Position numbers and translations under genes: made by a program. Below the pieces are notes generated by a model. It ran no database searches, was not told the origin of the DNA, and saw nothing but the letters and a program-made list of their open reading frames with translations. 64,000 nucleotides of DNA, taken from NCBI RefSeq assembly GCF_020859565.1, contig NZ_JAJHUO010000007.1, positions 62,001 through 126,000 of the forward strand. Direction: 5' to 3'. The DNA is from Saccharothrix luteola (GTDB lineage Bacteria; Actinomycetota; Actinomycetes; Mycobacteriales; Pseudonocardiaceae). Position 1 is the first letter of the stretch. The number at the start of each line of letters is the position of its first letter. Positions 1 through 10,321 of this stretch are shown in pieces.

Positions 1-1
1 G

Positions 2-676
2 GTGACGGGCGGGGTGGCGGTGCTCGGCGGGGTGGTCGGCACGCAGGTCGCGCGGTGGCCCGCGCCGGTCGGGTACGGGCTGGTCGTCGTGGTCGCGCTG
101 CTCGTCGCGTACGGCAACACCCGTGACCGGTACTGGGCCGTGGCGTGCGCGCTGGTGCCCGCCGGCGTGATGGTGGTGACGGGACCGTCGGCGGAGTTGT
201 CGGCCGGGTTGGGCATCGGGCTCGGCACGGGCGCGCTGGCGGGCGCGTTCGTCGGCGGCCTGCGCGAGGTGTGGTCCGGTGTGCGGGTCCGGCCGGCCGT
301 CGGCCTGCGCTGGCTGCCCGCGGCGGGCGCGGTCGGGGTGGGCCTCGCGGCGCTCGTGGGCGCGGACGTCGGGCTGTCGGCGTTGGGCGCGGTGACCGGG
401 CTGCTGGTCGGGCTGGCCGTCACGCCGATCGCGAACCGGCCGTACCACCTGATCGCCGAGCTGCTCGCCCGGCCGCTCGCGCTGGACGAGTTCCCGTTGC
501 GGCGCAAGGCGATCCTGCAGTCCGCGCGGGACCGGGTGCTGCTGGTGGACGAGCACCGGTTCCCGCACGACCTGGTCCGCGACCACCTCGCCGAGTGCGA
601 CCCGGTCGAGCTGGCGACGAGCGTCGAGCGCAGGCGCGCCGAGCTCAGCCCCACCGGGTCCGGCCCCACGGCTTGA
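2..676 (+). CDS. C-terminal part of a multi-pass membrane protein (5' end outside window)
   Basis: The reading frame is open from the first bases of the window, so the true start lies upstream. The visible 224 residues hold several hydrophobic segments (roughly residues 5-60, 70-85 and 100-145) and a soluble tail of about 75 residues. The tail contains RFPHDLVRDHLAECDP, which resembles the end of actinobacterial NACHT/NLR-like membrane ATPases, where a His-Asp-Leu-Leu-Arg-like stretch is followed by a short Leu-rich tail. That link is inference because no nucleotide-binding domain is in view. The gene converges on the next one and their ends overlap by about 30 bases. Function otherwise unknown. 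Confidence 0.7.
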   Translation: MTGGVAVLGGVVGTQVARWPAPVGYGLVVVVALLVAYGNTRDRYWAVACALVPAGVMVVTGPSAELSAGLGIGLGTGALAGAFVGGLREVWSGVRVRPAVGLRWLPAAGAVGVGLAALVGADVGLSALGAVTGLLVGLAVTPIANRPYHLIAELLARPLALDEFPLRRKAILQSARDRVLLVDEHRFPHDLVRDHLAECDPVELATSVERRRAELSPTGSGPTA

Positions 677-1082
677 ACACCGACAGCACGGTGTTGAACG
701 TGTAGAGCGCCAACGACACGCATGCCGCCGCCAGCACGTCACCACCCGCCGCGACGACCCCGTCCGCCGCCTCGTGCAGGCCCGAGCGCAGCGAGAACGT
801 GGTGGCGACGACGGCGACGACGGTCAGCACGAACTTCACCAGCACCCACCGGTGCCGCACCAGGCCCCACTTCGTGCCGAGCGACAGCACCACGCCGGTC
901 ACCAGCGCGCCCAGCGCCAGCGGTAGCACGACGAGGTCGCCGAGCAGCTCCATCGCCTGGTAGAGCTGCGGCGCGTCGAACGCCGCGAGCGCCAGCACGA
1001 GCATCCCGATCGTGACGCCGAGCCAGCCCACGGACGTGATGACGTGCAGCAGCAGCCACGTCTTGCGCGCTTTCGGTTTCAT
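645..1082 (-). CDS. small four-helix membrane protein, DUF2269-like
   Basis: A 145-residue protein with four predicted transmembrane helices. It begins MKPKARKTWLLLHVITSVGW; the His-Val-x-x-Ser-Val-Gly-Trp pattern in the first helix is typical of DUF2269/YndJ-like small membrane proteins in actinobacteria. A further in-frame ATG lies seven codons upstream, but I prefer the start at the basic KPKARK segment because these proteins usually begin just before the first helix. No clear ribosome-binding site is seen for either. Its 3' end overlaps the convergent upstream gene by 32 bases. Function unknown. Confidence 0.7.
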   Translation of the reverse strand: MKPKARKTWLLLHVITSVGWLGVTIGMLVLALAAFDAPQLYQAMELLGDLVVLPLALGALVTGVVLSLGTKWGLVRHRWVLVKFVLTVVAVVATTFSLRSGLHEAADGVVAAGGDVLAAACVSLALYTFNTVLSVFKPWGRTRWG

Positions 1083-1142
1083 GGCGCACAGCGTGGCGCT
1101 CACCCCGCCGTCACCGCGTCCGCCCGGTGGCGGCTCGCGCGC

Positions 1143-1936
1143 CTACGCCTGCCGACGTACCCAGTGCGCCGGGCGGGTCACGGACTTCGGCAGCTTCGTC
1201 GCCTCGTCGCCCCTGGCGGCGTCCACCTGGGCCTGGGTCAGGAAGAACGCGCCGGTCAGGTTCGCGCCGGACAGGTCGGCGCCGCGCAGGTCCGCGCCGA
1301 TGAAGTCGACCAGCCGCAGGTCCGCGTTCGTCAGCTTGGCTCCGATGAGGTACGCGCCGCGCAGGTTGGACGCCCGGAGGTTGGCGCCCTTGAGGTCCTT
1401 GCCGATCAGGTCCGCGCCGCGGCGGTTCTTGCCCTTGTCCCGGGTCAGCTCGCTGGCGCGCAGCAGCAGGGCGTTCGCGCGCTCCCAGTGCGGTCCGACG
1501 TCCAGCGCCAGCAGCTCTTCAGGTGTGCCGGTGGTGAGGGCCTCGATCGTCTTCCTCAGCTCGCGCGCGGCGGGGTGCAGCTCGCGGGCCGGCTCCAGGT
1601 CCAGCGCCTCGGTCAGGTACCAGAGCAGTTCGTGCAGCTGCCGCATGACCGGGAACACGTCGAACATGGCGTTCGCCGACGCCGGGTCGTCACGCCAACT
1701 CGTGCCGCCGAACGTCACCTGCGCCACCTGCTGGCCCGCGCCGAAGCAGTCGTACACCGTGCAGCCGGTGAAACCCGTGTCCCGCAGGGTGGTGTGGGTG
1801 CCGCAGCGGAAGTCGTCGCGCAGGTTCGGGCACGGCGTGCGGGCGGGCTTGTCGATCGCGAAGTCGACCGACTTGGCGAAGGCCGGCACCACGCAGCACA
1901 GGGCGAAGCAGCGCGCGCAGTCGGCGCGGAGGTCGT

Positions 1937-1940
<4 letters not shown>
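1143..1940 (-). CDS. pentapeptide-repeat protein
   Basis: A 265-residue cytoplasmic protein. The last third (about residues 175-235) contains tandem pentapeptide repeats of the A(D/N)LxG type (GADLIGKDLKGANLRASNLR and following), which fold as a right-handed quadrilateral beta-helix. The N-terminal 110 residues are Cys-rich (ADCARCFALCC, then CPNL, CGTH, CTVYDC), suggesting a small metal-binding module. Its start overlaps the stop of recQ by four bases, so the two genes are translationally coupled and co-transcribed. The same Cys-rich plus pentapeptide architecture is frequent in actinomycetes, but its role is not known to me; DNA mimicry is only one possibility for pentapeptide proteins. Confidence 0.85.
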
Positions 1941-3739
<1,799 letters not shown>

Positions 3740-3748
3740 CGCGCGATC

Positions 3749-5407
3749 CTAACGGACCCCTCCGACACTCCCTCCGGTCCGACCCTTGAACACGTTGCGG
3801 CGATGCCACCGGAAGTACCGCGCCGACTGCTCGTGGAAGGCCTCCGTGACGCGGCCACGCAGGTGTTCGAGGTGCGGATCGACCGGGCCACCGCCGGCGG
3901 CGAGCAGCACCCCGCCGTCCTCGCCCACCGAGACGTACCCCAGCTCGAAGAGCCGGTCACAGCCGAACGAGCACGCGAGCATCGCGACGTTGCGCAGGTC
4001 GTTGCGCTCGACGTCGTCGCACACCGCCCGCCGCTTGATGTGCGCCGCGATCAGCAACTCGACCGGGAACACCCGCCCGCACAGCGCGCACGGCGCCTCA
4101 GCCGCGGCCCCGACCAGGACCTTCCGCAGTTCGCCCTGCTCCTTGCGGTACTTCGCGACCACCCGGCCGTCCAACTCGGCGAAGTGCTTGTCCCGCCCGT
4201 CCCGACCGCCGCGCTGCACGGCCCGCCCGGCCTGGACGGTGGTGCCGGCCACCGTCGCGACCACGGCGGCGAGGACCTCGCTCTGCCCGACGGACGCGGT
4301 CCCGTCCTCGGTGAGCCGGTCGAGCACGGCCTGGACCTCGTCGACCGAGAGCTCGACCGGTCCGTCGGCCGTCGCCACCAGCGCCGCCGAGGCACCGACC
4401 CCGACCACCGTGACGGTCTGCCCGGACGCCGTCGGCAACCCGGTCCCGATGAGATCCCGCAGCACGTCGAGCGCCCGGGGCGGCTCGGCGACCGGCAGGC
4501 CCACCCACCGCCACAACGCCCGGTGGTCGACCTCGCCGAGGTACGTGACCCGCAGCACCTCGGCCGCCTGCGCCCGCACGACGGGATCGGACAGCAACTC
4601 GGCGGCCTGCTCCGTGAACCCGGCCAGCGCCGACCCGTCCGCCGCCGTCGGCTCCCGGGTCAACCCGTGCGTCTCCCACAGGGCGTCGGCGGAGCGGAGC
4701 CGCCAGAACGGGTACTGGGGTGTCGCGCTCGCGCCGGCCCGCCCGAACTCGCGCAGCAGCGCGGCCACCGGCGTCCGGAACTCGGCCCACTCGAACAACC
4801 GGTCGTGCCCGGCCGCGAGCCGCCCGAGGGCCCACGTCAGCACCAAGGGCTTGTGCAGCGTGACCTCGCCGCCCTGCCGGTGCGTGACCAGGCTCTCCAA
4901 CGCGGCGAGCAGGTCGGGCACGCGGAACCGCTCGGCGAGCCGCGTGCGAGGCCAGGCGATGTCGCTCGCCAGCCGGTCGGCGTCCGCGTCCGCCGGCCGG
5001 TACCCGGGCACGTCGACCCGCAACCGCAGCCGCTTGCTGTTGTTCCCCGCCTTCGGCGCGCCCGGCCGCTGCCCGATGCGCCCCTGACCACTGGTGAGCC
5101 GCCGGCGCAGCGCGGAGATGTCGACGCCCCGTCCCAGCCACACCGGCTCCGGGAGGAGCCTGCGCTCGTCCTCGGCCAGGCCGCGGACCTGGCTCGAGTC
5201 GACCAACGCGTCCAGCAGCACGGCGTCGAACGCCGCCAGCCTGCTCAGCAGCGCTTCCAACCCGGGCCGGTAGTCGGCGTTGCGCACCCCGCCATCAGCC
5301 CTCCGCCCGCCGGCGCTCTCCACCAGCACCGCCAGGTGCTCACCGTCCGGCTCGACCGAGAAGTCGGCGTTCAACTCGTCGCCGGCATCGTCCGCAACTC
5401 GCACCAC
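3749..5407 (-). CDS. ScoMcrA-like phosphorothioate-dependent HNH restriction endonuclease
   Basis: A 552-residue protein with two recognisable domains. Residues about 160-290 resemble the sulfur-binding domain of ScoMcrA-type type IV enzymes: HKPLVLTWALGRLAAG, then LLREFG and QYPFWRLRSADALWE. Near the C-terminus (about 437-490) is an HNH module with a Cys4 zinc frame: CALC, AAHIKRR, RND and LACSFGCDRLFELG. Enzymes of this family recognise phosphorothioate-modified (and sometimes methylated) DNA and cut near it, so they restrict incoming Dnd-modified DNA. I see no dnd genes nearby, as expected for a host that restricts the modification. The roughly 150 N-terminal residues are not assigned. The GTG start is the farthest upstream and remains open to doubt. 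Confidence 0.75.
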   Translation of the reverse strand: MVRVADDAGDELNADFSVEPDGEHLAVLVESAGGRRADGGVRNADYRPGLEALLSRLAAFDAVLLDALVDSSQVRGLAEDERRLLPEPVWLGRGVDISALRRRLTSGQGRIGQRPGAPKAGNNSKRLRLRVDVPGYRPADADADRLASDIAWPRTRLAERFRVPDLLAALESLVTHRQGGEVTLHKPLVLTWALGRLAAGHDRLFEWAEFRTPVAALLREFGRAGASATPQYPFWRLRSADALWETHGLTREPTAADGSALAGFTEQAAELLSDPVVRAQAAEVLRVTYLGEVDHRALWRWVGLPVAEPPRALDVLRDLIGTGLPTASGQTVTVVGVGASAALVATADGPVELSVDEVQAVLDRLTEDGTASVGQSEVLAAVVATVAGTTVQAGRAVQRGGRDGRDKHFAELDGRVVAKYRKEQGELRKVLVGAAAEAPCALCGRVFPVELLIAAHIKRRAVCDDVERNDLRNVAMLACSFGCDRLFELGYVSVGEDGGVLLAAGGGPVDPHLEHLRGRVTEAFHEQSARYFRWHRRNVFKGRTGGSVGGVR

Positions 5408-5516
5408 CCCACCGTGTCAGACACGATGGGGTGAAATCCCGGAGACGTGGACATCAGGTCATGTGGGGACACAGCGGCCCCGGATGGGTGATGATGGCGT
5501 GCAGGGGGTGGCGGCC

Positions 5517-7007
5517 ATGGGGGAACTCTCCGGGGACGAGGCGAAAGCGCTTGCCGGCAGTTTGCGGCGCCTGATGCAGTTGACCGCGAACCTCGTCGAG
5601 CAGGACGGTGAGGCGGCGCCGTTGCTCGCGCGGCTCCGGGATCACCTCGGGTGCGAGTTGGCGCAGGTGTTGTCGGTCGCCACACGGTTCGAGGTGTGGG
5701 AGCACGTCAACCTCCAGCGGGGTGTCGACGCTTACCTCGCGGAGCACACGCCGGACGCCGAGTGGTTCGGGGTCGGTGGGCACCACCGCGGCCACGAGGA
5801 CATCATGGGGATGCTCCTGGCCGCACGGCACTCGGTCGGCGTCGGGCTCGGGGCGGCCGACTACGCGACCGCGGCGGTGGGGCCGGAGGACAGCGTCGAG
5901 GTCGTCCAGCTCGGACTGGTGCCGACCACGGCTCCTGACGGCACGCCCGTGCTGGTGGGCATCCGCGGGTCCAACGACTTCGGGCCGCCGGCCTGCCGGT
6001 TGGAGGTCCTCGCGGCCGATCGGGCGGCGGCGCGGGCGGTCGGCGGGGAGATCGAGCGGTCGATGCGGGAGCACGACGTGTTCCGGCGGCAGGTGCTGGC
6101 GTTCGGGGTGAGCGAGCACCGGGGCAACGAGCTGCTGACGTTCCTCCCCCGGCCCGCGCTGGGCGCCGACGACGTCGTGCTGCCGGACGGTGTGCTGGAC
6201 CGGATCGAGGAGCACGTGGTCGGCATCGCCGAGCACGCCGAACGGCTGCTCGCGGCGGGACAGCACCTCAAGCGCGGGCTGCTGCTGCACGGACCGCCCG
6301 GCACCGGCAAGACGCACACCGTCCGCTACCTGATGAGCCGGCTGACCGACTGCACGGTGATCCTGCTGACCGGCCAGGCGATGCGGCTGATCGGGCAGGC
6401 GGCGGCGCTGGCGCGGCGGTTGCAGCCGTCGATGGTCGTGGTGGAGGACGTCGACCTGGTGGCCATGGACCGCGGTTTCGCGGCCGGCCCCACGAACCCG
6501 CTGCTGTTCACGCTGCTCGACGCGATGGACGGGGTCGGCGCGGACGCGGACGTCACGTTCGTGCTCACCACGAACCGGGCCGACGAGCTGGAACGCGCGC
6601 TCGCCGACCGGCCGGGGCGCGTCGACCTGGCCGTCGAGGTGCCACGACCCGACGCCGACGGCCGCCGCAGGCTCGTCGAGCTGTACGGGCGCGGTGTCGA
6701 CCTGCGGGCCGACCTGGGGCCCGTGGTCGAGGCGACCGAGGGCGTCACGGCGTCGTTCATCAAGGAGCTGCTGCGGCGGGCCGTCCTGGGCGCGGTGCGG
6801 GCGGACGGGGCAGGCGGCGTGCCGGTGGTGGGCGACGAGCTCGCCGACGTGGCGCGGGCCATGGCCGACGAACGCGCGTCGCTCACCGGCATCCTGCTCG
6901 GCGGCTCGAAGAGCACGGCGACCGGACCGGGACTCGGCGGACCGGGCCCGGCGCAACCGGGCCTGGCACCGCCCGTGATCGCGGTGAGGGCCACCAAGGA
7001 GTACTGA
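5517..7007 (+). CDS. AAA-family ATPase
   Basis: A 496-residue protein with an unassigned N-terminal half (about 1-215) and a C-terminal AAA domain. Walker A is HGPPGTGKTHT (about 258-268), Walker B is MVVVEDVDLV (about 303-312), and sensor 1 is VLTTNRADELERALADRPGR, ending in the Arg finger region. This is the Cdc48/proteasomal-ATPase style of AAA core. The C-terminus is Gly/Pro-rich and looks disordered. I chose the ATG preceded by AGGGGG with 8 bases spacing; earlier in-frame codons lie in the divergent promoter shared with the ScoMcrA-like gene. It may be a chaperone or remodelling ATPase; the substrate is unknown. Confidence 0.85.
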   Translation: MGELSGDEAKALAGSLRRLMQLTANLVEQDGEAAPLLARLRDHLGCELAQVLSVATRFEVWEHVNLQRGVDAYLAEHTPDAEWFGVGGHHRGHEDIMGMLLAARHSVGVGLGAADYATAAVGPEDSVEVVQLGLVPTTAPDGTPVLVGIRGSNDFGPPACRLEVLAADRAAARAVGGEIERSMREHDVFRRQVLAFGVSEHRGNELLTFLPRPALGADDVVLPDGVLDRIEEHVVGIAEHAERLLAAGQHLKRGLLLHGPPGTGKTHTVRYLMSRLTDCTVILLTGQAMRLIGQAAALARRLQPSMVVVEDVDLVAMDRGFAAGPTNPLLFTLLDAMDGVGADADVTFVLTTNRADELERALADRPGRVDLAVEVPRPDADGRRRLVELYGRGVDLRADLGPVVEATEGVTASFIKELLRRAVLGAVRADGAGGVPVVGDELADVARAMADERASLTGILLGGSKSTATGPGLGGPGPAQPGLAPPVIAVRATKEY

Positions 7008-7025
7008 GGACGGGGCGCCGCGAGC

Positions 7026-7165
7026 TCAACCGCCACGCCCGGCCAGGGTGCGTTGCAGCACCACGACCACGAGCAGGAACGCGCCGCTGACCACCGACTG
7101 GTGGTTGCTGTCCAGCGTGCCGACCTGGTTGATCACGTTCTGGATCACGGCCCGCAAGGGCGGCT
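7026..7165 (-). pseudogene. 3' remnant of a sugar ABC transporter permease gene
   Basis: Only the last 45 or so codons survive. The minus-strand frame reads VIQNVINQVGTLDSNHQSVV followed by a hydrophobic segment and a basic end (LQRTLAGRGG), which looks like the C-terminal end of an RbsC/AraH-type membrane permease. Upstream in the same frame there is no start or further transporter sequence; an operator-like palindrome (7182-7193) follows directly. I read it as a deletion scar that removed the rest of a sugar-uptake operon. Confidence 0.55.
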
Positions 7166-7181
7166 CCGTTTACGTCGTTGA

Positions 7182-7193
7182 TACAACGTTGTA
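7182..7193. promoter_or_regulatory. LacI-type operator-like palindrome
   Basis: TACAACGTTGTA is a perfect 12-base palindrome with the central CG typical of LacI/GalR-family operators, in a locally AT-rich setting. It lies beside the permease remnant and about 180 bases before the AraC-type gene. It may be the old operator of the lost sugar operon or a site still used by a distant regulator. Confidence 0.45.
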
Positions 7194-7373
7194 AAAGCCC
7201 GGACCGCGAGGGCTGCGGTGCCCGATCGGACCGCGATCCACCGACGGAACGCAGGCAAGCGCTTACCGTGGGCGACGGGGAAACCTCGCCACCGTTCCCC
7301 CGCGTGCCCGGCCGTGCCATGGTGGTCGGAGCGAGAATTGGTCTGGACCTTCAGCGGAGAGGGGATCGGGACT

Positions 7374-8270
7374 ATGCGTGGCACCACCGTGTTGCCCGGA
7401 ACGCCCTGCCGGACGCCGCGCGACGGCGAGCTGCCCCTGCACCGGCTGGAGGTGCCGACGCCCGGCGCGCTGCCGTTCGCGGTCGGCACGTTCGACACGA
7501 TCGGGCCGATGTCGCGCGCGCCGTTCCCGCACCGGCACACGTTCCACGAGATCGTGCACGTCACCGGCGGCACCGGCACGCACGTCGTCGACCTCGCCCG
7601 CTGGGAGCTGCGCCCGCCGCACCTGTGCGTGATCGCGCCCGGCCAGGTGCACCACTGGGACGGCGCGCACGACCTGCAGGGCTCGGTGCTGCTGTTCACC
7701 GACGACTTCCTGCTCGACCACCCCGCCGACCGCGACCTGCTGCGCCGGATGGGCGAACGGCCCTGGCTGACGCTGGACGAGCCGGCGCACGCCCGGGTCG
7801 GCCGGGTCATCGCCGAGCTGCACGAGGAGTACCGGCACGGCGAAGCGGGCGCGGACACGGTGCTGCGGGCGTTGCTGCACGTGCTCGTCGTGCGCGCGGC
7901 CCGGCTGACCGCGACACCGGCCGCGCCGCCGCCCGCCCGGCCCGGCGCGGTGGCCGAGGAGTTCGTCCGGCTGTCCGGCCGCACGGACCACCGGCTGTGG
8001 TCCGTGCGGGCGTACGCGGAGCGGATCGGCGTGACCCCCGGCTACCTGACCGAGGCGGTGAAGGCCGCGACCGGGCGGACGCCGTCGCAGCTGGTCCGCC
8101 AGGCGCGGACGCAGGAGGCGCAACGGCTGCTCGCCAAGACGGAGCTGAGCGTGCGGCAGGTGGCGAACCGGGTCGGCTTCGACGATCCCGCCTACTTCTG
8201 CCGGTTCTTCCGCCGCGAGACGGGCGCGAGCCCCGGCGCGTTCCGCCGCGCGGCGGGCCGTTCACAGTGA
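7374..8270 (+). CDS. AraC-family transcriptional regulator
   Basis: A 298-residue regulator. The N-terminal cupin-like sensor domain (about 20-150) shows FPHRHTFHEIVHV and IAPGQVHHWDG, the usual pattern of small-ligand AraC proteins. The C-terminal 100 residues are a double helix-turn-helix (VRAYAERIGVTPGYLTEAV, then LSVRQVANRVGFDDPAYFCR and FRRETG). I chose the ATG at the start of MRGTTVLPG, preceded by GGGGATCGGG; the frame is open further upstream but has no better start. It is followed after about 120 bases by the secreted dioxygenase gene, which it might control. That is inference from proximity. Confidence 0.9.
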   Translation: MRGTTVLPGTPCRTPRDGELPLHRLEVPTPGALPFAVGTFDTIGPMSRAPFPHRHTFHEIVHVTGGTGTHVVDLARWELRPPHLCVIAPGQVHHWDGAHDLQGSVLLFTDDFLLDHPADRDLLRRMGERPWLTLDEPAHARVGRVIAELHEEYRHGEAGADTVLRALLHVLVVRAARLTATPAAPPPARPGAVAEEFVRLSGRTDHRLWSVRAYAERIGVTPGYLTEAVKAATGRTPSQLVRQARTQEAQRLLAKTELSVRQVANRVGFDDPAYFCRFFRRETGASPGAFRRAAGRSQ

Positions 8271-8394
8271 GCGCGGGGGCAACGCAGACCGCGAGGATCA
8301 CCACGAACAGCGGCGTCAGTCCATCGTCCGCGGGTGAGCGGCGTCCGTAGGTTCGTGGTCGATCCCGAACCGAATGCCCCCACGAGGAGCAGGT

Positions 8395-9267
8395 ATGGAC
8401 GCATCCACGGACGGCGACCGCGGCACGACCGGGCAACCCCCGGCCGACGAGTCGGACGCGCGCCACCTCAGCCGCAAGACGGTGCTGCGCGCCGCGGTGG
8501 CCGCGGGGGTCGCGCTGCCGGTGGCGATGATGGGCGTGCCCGCGCTGGCCCGCACGGTCGGCGCGAGCGGCGAGCAGGTGGAGCTGACGCCGGCGTGCGA
8601 CGACGGCGACGACCCGACACCGCCGCAGACCGAGGGGCCGTACTTCAAGCCGAACTCGCCGCGCCGCACGTCGCTGGTCGACGCGGGCACGCCCGGCACC
8701 AGGCTCACCGTCACCGGTTACGTGTTCGGCCTGGCGTGCCTGCCGCTGGGCAACGTGCTGATGGACTTCTGGCAGGCCGACGTCAACGGCGTGTACGACA
8801 ACGCCGGCTACCGGTTCCGCGGCCACCAGTTCACCAACCCCGACGGCACGTTCACGCTGACCACGATCGTGCCCGGCCTCTACCCCGGCCGCACCCGGCA
8901 CATCCACGTGAAGCTGCAGGCGCCCGGCCGGCCGGTGCTCACGACCCAGCTGTACTTCCCGGGCGAGCCGCGCAACAACACCGACAGCATCTTCGACCCG
9001 CGGCTGCTGATGGAGGTGCGCACGGTCGGTGGCGGCCGTGAGGCGAAGTTCGACTTCGTGCTGAACGTGCCGCAGAGCACCACCACGCGGCCGACCTCGA
9101 CCACGACGCCGTCGTCGCCGGGCGGCGGCACGTGGGCGGCGGGCACGAACTACGCGATCGGCGCGACCGTCACCCACAACGGCGTGGGGTACGTGTGCTT
9201 GCAGGGGCACCTCGCCCAGCCGGGCTGGGAACCGCCGAACGTGCCCGCGCTGTGGCGGGCGGAGTGA
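8395..9267 (+). CDS. secreted intradiol ring-cleavage dioxygenase with chitin-binding tail
   Basis: A 290-residue exported enzyme. The N-terminus has a Tat-like signal (SRKTVLRAAVAAGVALPVAM, Arg-Lys variant of the twin-Arg motif). The catalytic domain (about 60-225) carries QTEGPYFKP, DFWQADVNGVYDN, FRGHQFTNPDGTF and PGLYPGRTRHIHVK, giving the two Tyr and two His that bind Fe(III). A Thr/Ser/Pro linker (about 230-247) leads to a C-terminal carbohydrate-binding module of the CBM5/12 kind (GTWAAGTNYAIGATVTHNG, CLQGH, W). Such enzymes cleave catechols outside the cell; the CBM would anchor it to chitin or similar polymer. The ATG follows a GAGGAGC ribosome-binding site. Confidence 0.9.
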   Translation: MDASTDGDRGTTGQPPADESDARHLSRKTVLRAAVAAGVALPVAMMGVPALARTVGASGEQVELTPACDDGDDPTPPQTEGPYFKPNSPRRTSLVDAGTPGTRLTVTGYVFGLACLPLGNVLMDFWQADVNGVYDNAGYRFRGHQFTNPDGTFTLTTIVPGLYPGRTRHIHVKLQAPGRPVLTTQLYFPGEPRNNTDSIFDPRLLMEVRTVGGGREAKFDFVLNVPQSTTTRPTSTTTPSSPGGGTWAAGTNYAIGATVTHNGVGYVCLQGHLAQPGWEPPNVPALWRAE

Positions 9268-9292
9268 GCGCGGCCTGACGCCCGCGACGGCG

Positions 9293-9323
9293 AACCCCCG
9301 GTGTGCGGATGACACCGGGGGTT
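9293..9323. terminator. bidirectional hairpin terminator
   Basis: A perfect 12-base stem (AACCCCCGGTGT / ACACCGGGGGTT) with a 7-base loop, between two convergent genes. The A-run on one side and T-run on the other suit termination in both directions. Confidence 0.8.
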
Positions 9324-9346
9324 CCCGCGCGGGTGGAGTGCCCTGG

Positions 9347-9499
9347 TCAGGCGGTGTTGCCGGTGCCCTGCGGCGGCACGTCGGCCGGCTCGCGGAACAG
9401 GTCGGTGTAGGCGCGCTGCTCGTCGCGGCGCGGGCCGCTGGTGTCCTCGGGCCGGTCCGTGTCCGGGTGGCTGAACAGGTCGTGGTACGTGGATGACAT
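9347..9499 (-). CDS. 50-residue protein with duplicated YxDLFxxP motif
   Basis: A short minus-strand frame, ATG to TGA, encodes a hydrophilic protein that begins MSSTYHDLFSHPDTD and near its end has AYTDLFREPAD. The motif Y-x-D-L-F-x-x-P is therefore present twice, about 25 residues apart, with an acidic and Arg-rich stretch between. It is flanked by a strong terminator downstream and a long upstream region, and its third-codon positions are G/C-rich, which supports real coding. No Cys-rich core, leader or maturation genes are visible, so a peptide natural product is not supported. A small adaptor that binds a partner twice is a guess. I do not recognise the family. Confidence 0.55.
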   Translation of the reverse strand: MSSTYHDLFSHPDTDRPEDTSGPRRDEQRAYTDLFREPADVPPQGTGNTA

Positions 9500-10014
9500 G
9501 GGTTTCCGACTTTCTTCGCGTCCGATGCGTGCTCACGGTCGGCGATGCCGGTCCGGAGATCCCCGCACGGCGCGAGGGTGTTCGGGGTTCGAGAAGATAG
9601 AGAAACACCCCGATGAGACCCACGGTACACGTCGCGGTGCCGTGACCGCCACAGCATTGGCGCGGGCGTGTCGGGCGCACCACCGCGACGCCGGTTCCGA
9701 CGACACGGCCGATCGGCGGATCGCACGCCGCACCCGTCCGTCCACAATGTACTGAGGATGCCCGTGGCCCATCGCACCCTCGAACGGGTGACTTGGGCCA
9801 CTCCGGGAGGGTCCGGGGAACGAACCCGAGCCTCCCGTGGTTGTACGGGGTGGTCGTCAATCTTGTGTCCGTGTTTCCATCGAAGTCTCGCGGGAATGAT
9901 GTTGCGGACGAAGTTCTTCCTTTGCCTTGCAGGACAAGCTGGAGAAGTCGTCGTCTGGAATCCGACCCGGAGCCCCGACCGGGGCGCCGCAGCCAGCACT
10001 GCCAAGGAGAGATC
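9500..10014 (+). promoter_or_regulatory. long non-coding region ending in a cold-shock mRNA leader
   Basis: About 515 bases separate the small YxDLF gene from the cold-shock gene. The part after about 9830 is comparatively AT-rich and is likely the long 5' leader typical of csp genes. GGGAGG (about 9809) can pair with CCTCCC (about 9833), and a GC-rich GACCC..GGGGC segment lies shortly before the ribosome-binding site AAGGAGAG. No convincing protein frame was found in the rest. An exact transcription start cannot be read from the sequence. Confidence 0.4.
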
Positions 10015-10215
10015 ATGACTCAGGGAACCGTGAAGTGGTTCAACTCGGAGAAGGGCTTCGGCTTCCTCGCGCAGGAGGGTGGCCCGGACGTGTTCGTCCA
10101 CTACTCCGAGATCGAGGGCAACGGCTACCGCAGCCTCGAGGAGAACCAGCGCGTCGAGTTCGACGTCAACCAGGGCCCCAAGGGCCCGCAGGCCGTCGGC
10201 GTCCGCGCCATCTGA
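10015..10215 (+). CDS. csp: cold-shock protein
   Basis: A 66-residue single-domain RNA chaperone of the CspA type. It shows RNP1-like KGFGFLAQ and RNP2-like VFVHYSEI within the expected OB fold; the opening [17 protein letters not shown] is diagnostic. It binds single-stranded RNA and helps melt structured mRNA. The ATG is preceded by AAGGAGAG at good spacing. A strong terminator follows about 60 bases after the stop, so the gene is monocistronic. Confidence 0.97.
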   Translation: MTQGTVKWFNSEKGFGFLAQEGGPDVFVHYSEIEGNGYRSLEENQRVEFDVNQGPKGPQAVGVRAI

Positions 10216-10274
10216 TCACTTCGCAGCCCGTTCGACTTGCTCCTACCAGCGGTGACGCCGGCGGAGACTCGAAA

Positions 10275-10321
10275 CCCGGCGCCCCTCGGTCCAGTCCTGG
10301 GCCGAGGGGCGCCGGGCTTTT
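10275..10321 (+). terminator. Rho-independent terminator after csp
   Basis: A 15-base stem (CCCGGCGCCCCTCGG / CCGAGGGGCGCCGGG) with a 12-base loop is followed directly by CTTTT, a canonical intrinsic terminator downstream of the cold-shock gene. Confidence 0.92.
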
